A stretch of DNA of 64,000 bases, taken from assembly GCA_025093985.1 (NCBI GenBank), contig JACAAK010000014.1:1488001-1552000 (forward strand). The letters are read 5' to 3'. This document shows positions 59,601 to 64,000 of the stretch, piece after piece (within the stretch, counting starts at the first letter, position 1; each line of letters begins with the position of its first letter). The translations under genes and the position numbers were made by a program. Under the pieces are notes generated by a model. It saw only the letters and a program-made list of their open reading frames with translations. It ran no database searches and was not told the DNA's origin. Origin of the DNA: Calvatia gigantea (lineage: Eukaryota > Basidiomycota > Agaricomycetes > Agaricales > Lycoperdaceae).

Positions 59601-60585
59601 TTGCGGAGATGTGCACCTCCACAGTGTGGCGATGCCACGCTGCAGAGAACACCGACCCAATGGCCGATGCCAGGACATTAACATCCCGAGCTGAATTAAG
59701 GGGATGATCACGAAGACCATACACCCCTTCTCTGATCTCATCCAGGAACTGCAATTCCGCAGTCGCTGCCGAGTTCTTGGGGAAAGCCCTTCTGACATTT
59801 GTAATGTCCTCAGGGCGGATAGGGATCGTGACAGACAGCGGATGGTGGTCCGATGGGCCTGTCAGATCCGATCTGATCTGGGGGCGCGCGATGCGCCACC
59901 TGAGATCGGAGACGAAGATCAGATCAATCACCGATTGGCGCTTGGTCGGATCTCGAGGTACATGAGTAGAAGCCCTGGAATCTGGCAACCAGATCCCAAG
60001 GCCGAGGTCGTCGGCAGCTTCCAGAAGCTGCTGGGCGGGTCGGTGGTGATGCGGGACGCCGTCGTCCCACTCACGCGAATGGCAATTGAAATCGCCTCCC
60101 ATGTAATGCATCTGGGGTAGAGAATCGCGCTTCTCATAGAGAAGCTTGATCGCAGTGTGCTCATCATCAGAATAGACATTCATGAAGTGGCGTTCACGAC
60201 CGTGATTGAAGATGGTAAGAACCATCACATCCCGGTGATCAATGAGGTCCCGCCTAAGCGAGGGCCTCAGTCTCTTGATCCGCGTGTGGACAAAAGCCAT
60301 AACACGCGGTCGATCTCGCTCCTCCGCAGTGGAGGCCGGCCTCACCATATACAACCACTCAGGGTGCTTAGGTGCTCCGATGACGGGCTCACCCTCGGCG
60401 TCGAGCGTCGAGGGGGCGGATCTAATCGTTCGCCAGGGTGGCTCCTGGACGAGAATGATGTCGAAGTTGTCTTTCTCAGACTCTAGCAATGTGTCCAACA
60501 ATGTATAATTCTTAGCCACATTAAAGGACAATATACGTAATCTACCCTTCACGAAACGCCTCAACTCGTTAGGTTCGGGGTTCAT
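56683..60585 (-). CDS. LINE ORF2 of L19: endonuclease, RT, RNase H; intact
   Basis: 1,300 residues, no stop. The apurinic-type endonuclease (about 15-260) has N22, E48, D165 with N167, and D246-H247. The RT (about 510-770) has VIIPKPGKPAYSTP, D599 in AFDIAQFF, GVGQGSALSP and SYVDDG with D693 and D694. RNase H (about 1005-1110) has D1014, E1054 and D1079. A C-terminal Cys/His motif lies at 1246-1265 (GCSCGAALEG, HIFVRCPNH). The start ATG overlaps the ORF1 stop. The enzyme would nick target DNA and copy LINE RNA there. All catalytic residues that I can identify are present, so the protein may be active if translated. Confidence 0.95.
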   Translation of the reverse strand: MNPEPNELRRFVKGRLRILSFNVAKNYTLLDTLLESEKDNFDIILVQEPPWRTIRSAPSTLDAEGEPVIGAPKHPEWLYMVRPASTAEERDRPRVMAFVHTRIKRLRPSLRRDLIDHRDVMVLTIFNHGRERHFMNVYSDDEHTAIKLLYEKRDSLPQMHYMGGDFNCHSREWDDGVPHHHRPAQQLLEAADDLGLGIWLPDSRASTHVPRDPTKRQSVIDLIFVSDLRWRIARPQIRSDLTGPSDHHPLSVTIPIRPEDITNVRRAFPKNSAATAELQFLDEIREGVYGLRDHPLNSARDVNVLASAIGSVFSAAWHRHTVEVHISAKSQPWWDEDCRVALQVHRDSSDPADWKAFRRVVASKKRKFFDEKIEEIAETNKRPWDLMEWVKARKLPACEAISYQGEPCHTMDSLWEALHSTYNSASGRECDTPVIDPLPTLTRREWVDFSAKELVDALSACSKVSAPGPDHVTWRMLKQIVLGDALPVFVRLASACIRLGCWPEYFKESMSVIIPKPGKPAYSTPKAFRPIVLLNTLGKLFEKMIATRLQFDSVKFGVFHPNQLGGVIQRSTEDAGLMLTHIVRAGWAKGLRTSVVAFDIAQFFPSLHHDMLVAILRKQGFAPELVEFFAHYLVGRKTQYCWDSFKSEPFPSDVGVGQGSALSPVLSALYIAPLMWLFDREASRLGTTLLSYVDDGTIIAQSKDWGSNLVALKEAYGIIFRLFERFALVLEHDKSEVFHFSRKHGDDNPPIDLGFAPFTGDTPLRPKPYWRYLGFYFDRALTFKEHVRYYSTKALSTVKAMKMLGNSTRGLRPMQKRLLYRSCVVPIATYGFKLWFFKGSRCKAALKSLNVMQRRAALWITGAFRTAPTGAAESFAGLIPIQLHIQKLAVRSDYRIKTLSPNHPLRALMSPEYSGSAKLHTRSIGLMSPAVRRKTKGSLIQADASLVNLVEEFEPMASINRPGYRLMDCHPEQVSFMEVKLNAEGNTDPEHMYALNARLRECREDLGIVHMATDASLPLHGKFQAVSSAHVYRQRECLREITRVAGRVTAPDAELMAIALGIHFALKQDDVRLIRVFTDSIASAKLVVDPSTHSGQMLSQGVCVALKRWLSGDPRRGVEFLAVPSSEKWEFHHAVHRHVTSFPQVAYGPRPFTSIARLRKEAVDDVLESWRQLYSTSSYKGHSNMDLASGADPSIPGKPTYLSGGPWLPHVSGSNSLCARAVRAVTGHAPIGSYHVRFFPNESVGCSCGAALEGRYHIFVRCPNHKRELDRPPQTIRELIDFLNANPGAFAFRPDDAGIG

Positions 60586-62687
60586 TGCGCGGATGCTGAA
60601 GTGTTGTCAGCGGATCGTGACGCTATCCTTGAGAGACGGCGTTCACTCACCTTTCGGTAATGCTCTTTGATCCACTCGGCCTCATACCGGTGGCGCCAAA
60701 GCTGGCACGAGTGAGAGTCAGCGCGGTGTTCGCCACCGCAGTTCAGACATTTGAATTTGTGGGGACATGGCTATCCCTCGGGGGTAGCCTTGTTGAGATC
60801 CTTAGGATGACAACAGCCGGCGACGGCGCGGTGGTTCTCAGAGGTATGAGGCCCAGCGCAGATGGGGCACCTGTTCGACCTGGATCAGCAGATAGCAGTG
60901 GGGTGGCCCCAGTACCAGCAGCGCTGACACCAGGGGACCCCGGTACGGGCGGAAGCCTGCTGCACGCGGCAGGAGTGCGTTCCAATCTGGACGGTGCGCC
61001 CCACGAGACGCTTCATCCGAGTGCCGGTCTTAGAGTCGGCTAAGTCGAGCCAAGCTGTGCAGGTGTCAGAACTGGCGGAATTGCGCGAGATGCGCAGGGT
61101 ATGAGACAGCATGGCGAAGTCCTCGCGATGCGGAGACTTCGACAGGTGGCCCAGGAGGCGTTCGACAGTCATGGCCTTGCGCCCAAGCTCGTCGATAAAG
61201 GGGATATCCACGATCCTGATGTAGGACGTGGAGTCGGGAACACGGAGCTGGAGCTTAACGCCCTCAGCAACCGCCTTATGAGCCCACTCGTCGATGATGG
61301 CGACATCCTTCGGGGTGGGGGCGAAATTAGTGAGCAGCGACCACGAATTGGCCGTGCTCGAGCGAACCGACTCGATCCTGCAACGGACGCGAGCTTGCAC
61401 GAGGCCTCTGTTGATAACTTCAACAAAGTGGTTGGTCTGAGGGCGGGGGGCACCTTCCGGCACGGCGACCGCAGTCATGAGGAGTTGCCGACGGTTGGGA
61501 CCAGCCGTGACATTGTCGGGGCACTTGGACTTGCCTTGCGCCGAGGGTTCAGCCTCCCGAGCCATAGCTACGACTCGTTTGGGCTCAAGCTCTGGGAACG
61601 ACTGCGCAACGCGCACAGCCGTAACCACAGGGATCTGGGCAGATTTGCCCTTACCAGAGGAAGATAGCGTCTGCGCGTACGAGGACAGCACTGCCTTCTT
61701 CTTCTTGGTGATGTTAAGAGGGCGCACCGGACCAGGTTGGACCGGGGCACTCCTCCGCTGTTGCTGCAGGGCAAGGCGCTTTGCCTCTGCGTTCTTTCGG
61801 ATCGACTCGACAAGATCCCGCTCACGACGAGCAGGGCGGACGGGCTGAAACGGAGGTGGTGGTACGGGAGCTCTAACCGGCTTCGATCTGCCGGATCTAG
61901 GCGTGGAGCCTCCCATATCAGCGTCGACATCGCCCGAGCCGGATGGCCGAGGCGGGGGAGTAGCTCTCCTGTCAGGCAGGGGACGAGCGTAGCGAGAGGC
62001 AATGTTGGCCACAGCGTGACCCCCGAGCCAACTCGGATTAGACTGACCAGTTGGAGAGCGATCCAACCAGCCATTGTTAGACAGGGACTGGACAAACGCC
62101 AAGGCGGCGCCCAATACCACTGTGGTAGATTCCGCGCTGAGCGGCATAGCATGCACGGACCTGAACCAGGTGGACAGGTTGTGCAGGGATTCGGCTGCGC
62201 CCTGGACGTCCACAGCGAGGTGTTCTTCGTCACCTGCCAACGCCGCTACGGATGGAGCATACTCCAAATCGCCGAACGACTCCACTGACATATCTCTGCC
62301 AGCGGAGCTCCCAGGGGGATCGGTGGCGATCGCGGAAGCAGCAGCCCCGGGGGCCACTACCTCGTCCTCGTCATCGTCGAAAGAATCCCCCACCTCCATA
62401 GGCGCAGGAGAGGGGGAGGTAGCACGAGAGGGAGCACGGGACCGAGGTCGGGCGGTTCCACTCGAGGAGGTTGATGATGGCGGCCGTGCCGTGATCGGGA
62501 CAGCGGCATATCGTTGGCGCGTGCCCTCCCCAGAGGAAGCCTGGGTTGAGGCGCGGGTTTGGTAGCGGGGTTGTGGCTGCTGGGAGCCCACACCCGGAAT
62601 ACGAGCGATCGGGTCAGGGGACGATTGCGGCGGGACCGGGTCGTCAGCCCACGGGTCATTTGATGAGCTGGGTGGCCTACGGCTCAT
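60582..62687 (-). pseudogene. LINE ORF1 of L19, two nonsense codons near the C-terminus
   Basis: 701 codons from ATG 62687 to the TGA of the ATGA junction. The first 600 residues are open, up to CQRCWYWGHPTAIC. A TGA at 60887-60885 (CGA in L16) and a TAG at 60773-60771 (CAG in L17) then cut off the second and third knuckles. N-terminal half: Ser/Pro/Thr-rich with an acidic patch; middle: basic; then a folded RNA-binding-like domain. Reinitiation at ORF2 would normally depend on ribosomes ending at 60582, so these early stops probably also lower ORF2 translation. Confidence 0.9.
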
Positions 62688-62809
62688 ACCAGCGAGTATA
62701 TCAGCAACTAGGGACGTGCCCTAGCCAAGCGTTGGGGTTGCGGTGTATTCGATACGACTAGACTACAGTAACCGCCCCGTTGATGGTGGTGGTTGCTGGA
62801 AAAGGAAGG
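62688..62809 (-). promoter_or_regulatory. LINE 5' UTR and presumed internal promoter (L19)
   Basis: 122 nt, beginning CCTTCC and nearly identical to 49777-49896 and 26930-27051. LINEs of this kind carry an internal promoter here. I see no clear TATA box. Confidence 0.5.
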
Positions 62810-62813
62810 TGTG

Positions 62814-64000
62814 TGCAGAAGCGCCTCCTCTATCGGTCGTGTGTCGTCCCCATTGCGACGTATGGCTTCAAACTCTGGTTCTTCAAGGGCTCTCGCTGCA
62901 AGGCGGCCCTTAAGAGTCTGAACGTCATGCAGAGACGGGCGGCCCTGTGGATTACAGGCGCTTTCCGGACTGCTCCTACTGGGGCCGCGGAGTCGTTCAC
63001 GGGGCTCATACCTATCCAGCTTCACATACAGAAGCTTGCCGTCAGGTCGGACTACAGGATTAAGACCCTGTCACCTAACCACCCTCTCAGGGCCCTCATG
63101 AGCCCTGAATATTCCGGGTCTGCTAAGTTGCACACTCGTTCTATCGGCCTTATGTCTCCTGCGGTTCGCAAGAAGACTAAGGGCTCCTTAATCCAGGCTG
63201 ACGCCAGCCTGGTGAACCTCGTCGAGGAGTTTGAGCCTACGGCTTCAATTAATCGACCCGGATACCGCCTGATGGACTGCCACCCTGACCAGGTGTCGTT
63301 CATGGAGGTGAAACTCAATGCGGAGGGTAACACCGACCCCGAGCATATGTATGCTCTCAACGCGCGCCTGAGGGAGTGCAGGGAGGACCTCGGGATTGTC
63401 CATATGGCGACGGACGCAAGTCTGCCGCTCCATGGCAAGTTCCAGGCAGTTTCGTCTGCCCATGTCTACCGCCAGCGGGAGTGCCTCCGGGAGATCACTC
63501 GCGTGGCAGGCCGAGTTACGGCGCCTGACGCTGAGCTCATGGCCATTGCGCTTGGCGTTCATTTTGCTCTTAAGCAGGATGACGTCAGGCTTATACGGGT
63601 ATTCACTGACTCTATTGCGTCGGCGAAGCTTGCAGTTGATCCGTCTACACACTCCGGGCAGATGCTGTCCCAAGGGGTGTGTGTGGCGCTTAAACAGTGG
63701 CTCTCGGGGGATCCCCGGAGAGGCATTGAATTTCTCGCTGTCCCTTCCTCCGAGAAGTGGGAGTTCCACCATGCTGTTCACCGGCATGTTACCTCGTTCC
63801 CTCAGGTCGCTTATGGCCTGAGGCCGTTCACTTCTATTGCCCGCCTGCGCAAGGAGGCGGTCGATGATGTTCTGGAGTCATGGCGCCAGCTGTACTCTAC
63901 CTCTTCTTACAAGGGGCGTAGCAATATGGATCTCGCCTCTGGGGCGGACCCATCTGTTCCGGGGAAGCCGACCTACCTTTCTGGTGGGCCCTGGCTCCCT
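62814..64000 (+). mobile_element. LINE copy L18, right part, running off the window
   Basis: Resumes in the target duplication (CAGAAGCGCC) exactly where 55954 stopped. Open ORF2 continues from about residue 815 (KRLLYRSCVV) through RNase H (TDAS, AELMAIALG, FTDS) to GGPWLP at the window end. One substitution is visible, EFEPTAS where others have EFEPMAS. Its 3' end and target duplication lie to the right. Confidence 0.9.

Larger units (their letters stand above)
55939..62829 (-). mobile_element. LINE copy L19, full length (about 6.85 kb)
   Basis: Body 55955-62809, minus strand: poly(T) 55955-55972, 3' UTR to 56682, ORF2, ORF1, 5' UTR 62688-62809. The 16-bp duplication TGCAGAAGCGCCTCCT flanks it (55939-55954 and 62814-62829). 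Four extra bases (TGTG, 62810-62813) stand between the 5' end and the right duplication. This is the reference copy for the family. The domain order endonuclease, RT, RNase H with a knuckle-bearing ORF1 resembles fungal Tad-type LINEs; clade assignment is an inference. Confidence 0.95.

Overview
The window looks like a transposon graveyard from the nuclear genome of a filamentous fungus, probably a basidiomycete (Agaricomycetes). This is an inference from the element types: poly(A)-tailed LINEs carrying endonuclease, reverse transcriptase and RNase H; a chromodomain Ty3/Gypsy element; Ty1/Copia; and a Tc1-like DD34E element. I found no convincing host protein gene. The only candidate host-type gene is a 73-nt tRNA-like sequence at 26803-26875. 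Almost every base belongs to a mobile element, mostly copies of one LINE family inserted into each other.

Layout. Positions 1-9867 hold a minus-strand Copia element (3' LTR at the left edge, pol decayed). It is split by a Gypsy chromovirus (2220-9191) with 305-bp LTRs, gag, a candidate -1 frameshift site, pol with chromodomain and an unrecognised third ORF. The Gypsy gag is itself split by a 622-bp solo LTR (LTR-A, 3071-3692). From 9868 to 26777 come old, decayed LINE copies (called L1 to L7 here) nested up to three deep. With them are a second LTR-A with a truncated tandem partner (14120-18082) and a 339-bp solo LTR (LTR-B, 23761-24099). Positions 26778-26929 hold the tRNA-like sequence beside the complete 5' end of LINE L8. 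L8 (26930-34861) is split by L9 (27784-33917), which carries a Tc1-like transposon with an intact transposase (30796-32400).

From 34862 to 47869 lies a cluster of younger LINE pieces (L10 to L15). It includes a 3,018-bp inverted repeat (37628-40645 against 40849-43866). The 5' half of a LINE (L16, minus, 47870-49896), a Copia fragment (49897-51072) and the 3' part of a LINE (L17, plus, 51073-55610) follow. Last comes L18 (plus, running off the right edge), split by L19 (55955-62809), the only full-length LINE in the window.

The LINE is about 6.9 kb: a 5' UTR of about 120 nt starting CCTTCC; ORF1 of about 701 residues (Ser/Pro-rich, acidic and basic segments, C-terminal CCHC knuckles); and ORF2 of 1300 residues (apurinic-type endonuclease, RT with SYVDD, RNase H, C-terminal Cys/His motif). 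ORF2's start overlaps ORF1's stop as ATGA. The 3' UTR is about 710 nt, carries a conserved hairpin and ends in poly(A). Seven LINE insertions have clear 11-16 bp target-site duplications, which fixes their relative order. Most nonsense codons in the Gypsy and in L9 are TGA where CGA (Arg) is expected, the footprint of CpG deamination.
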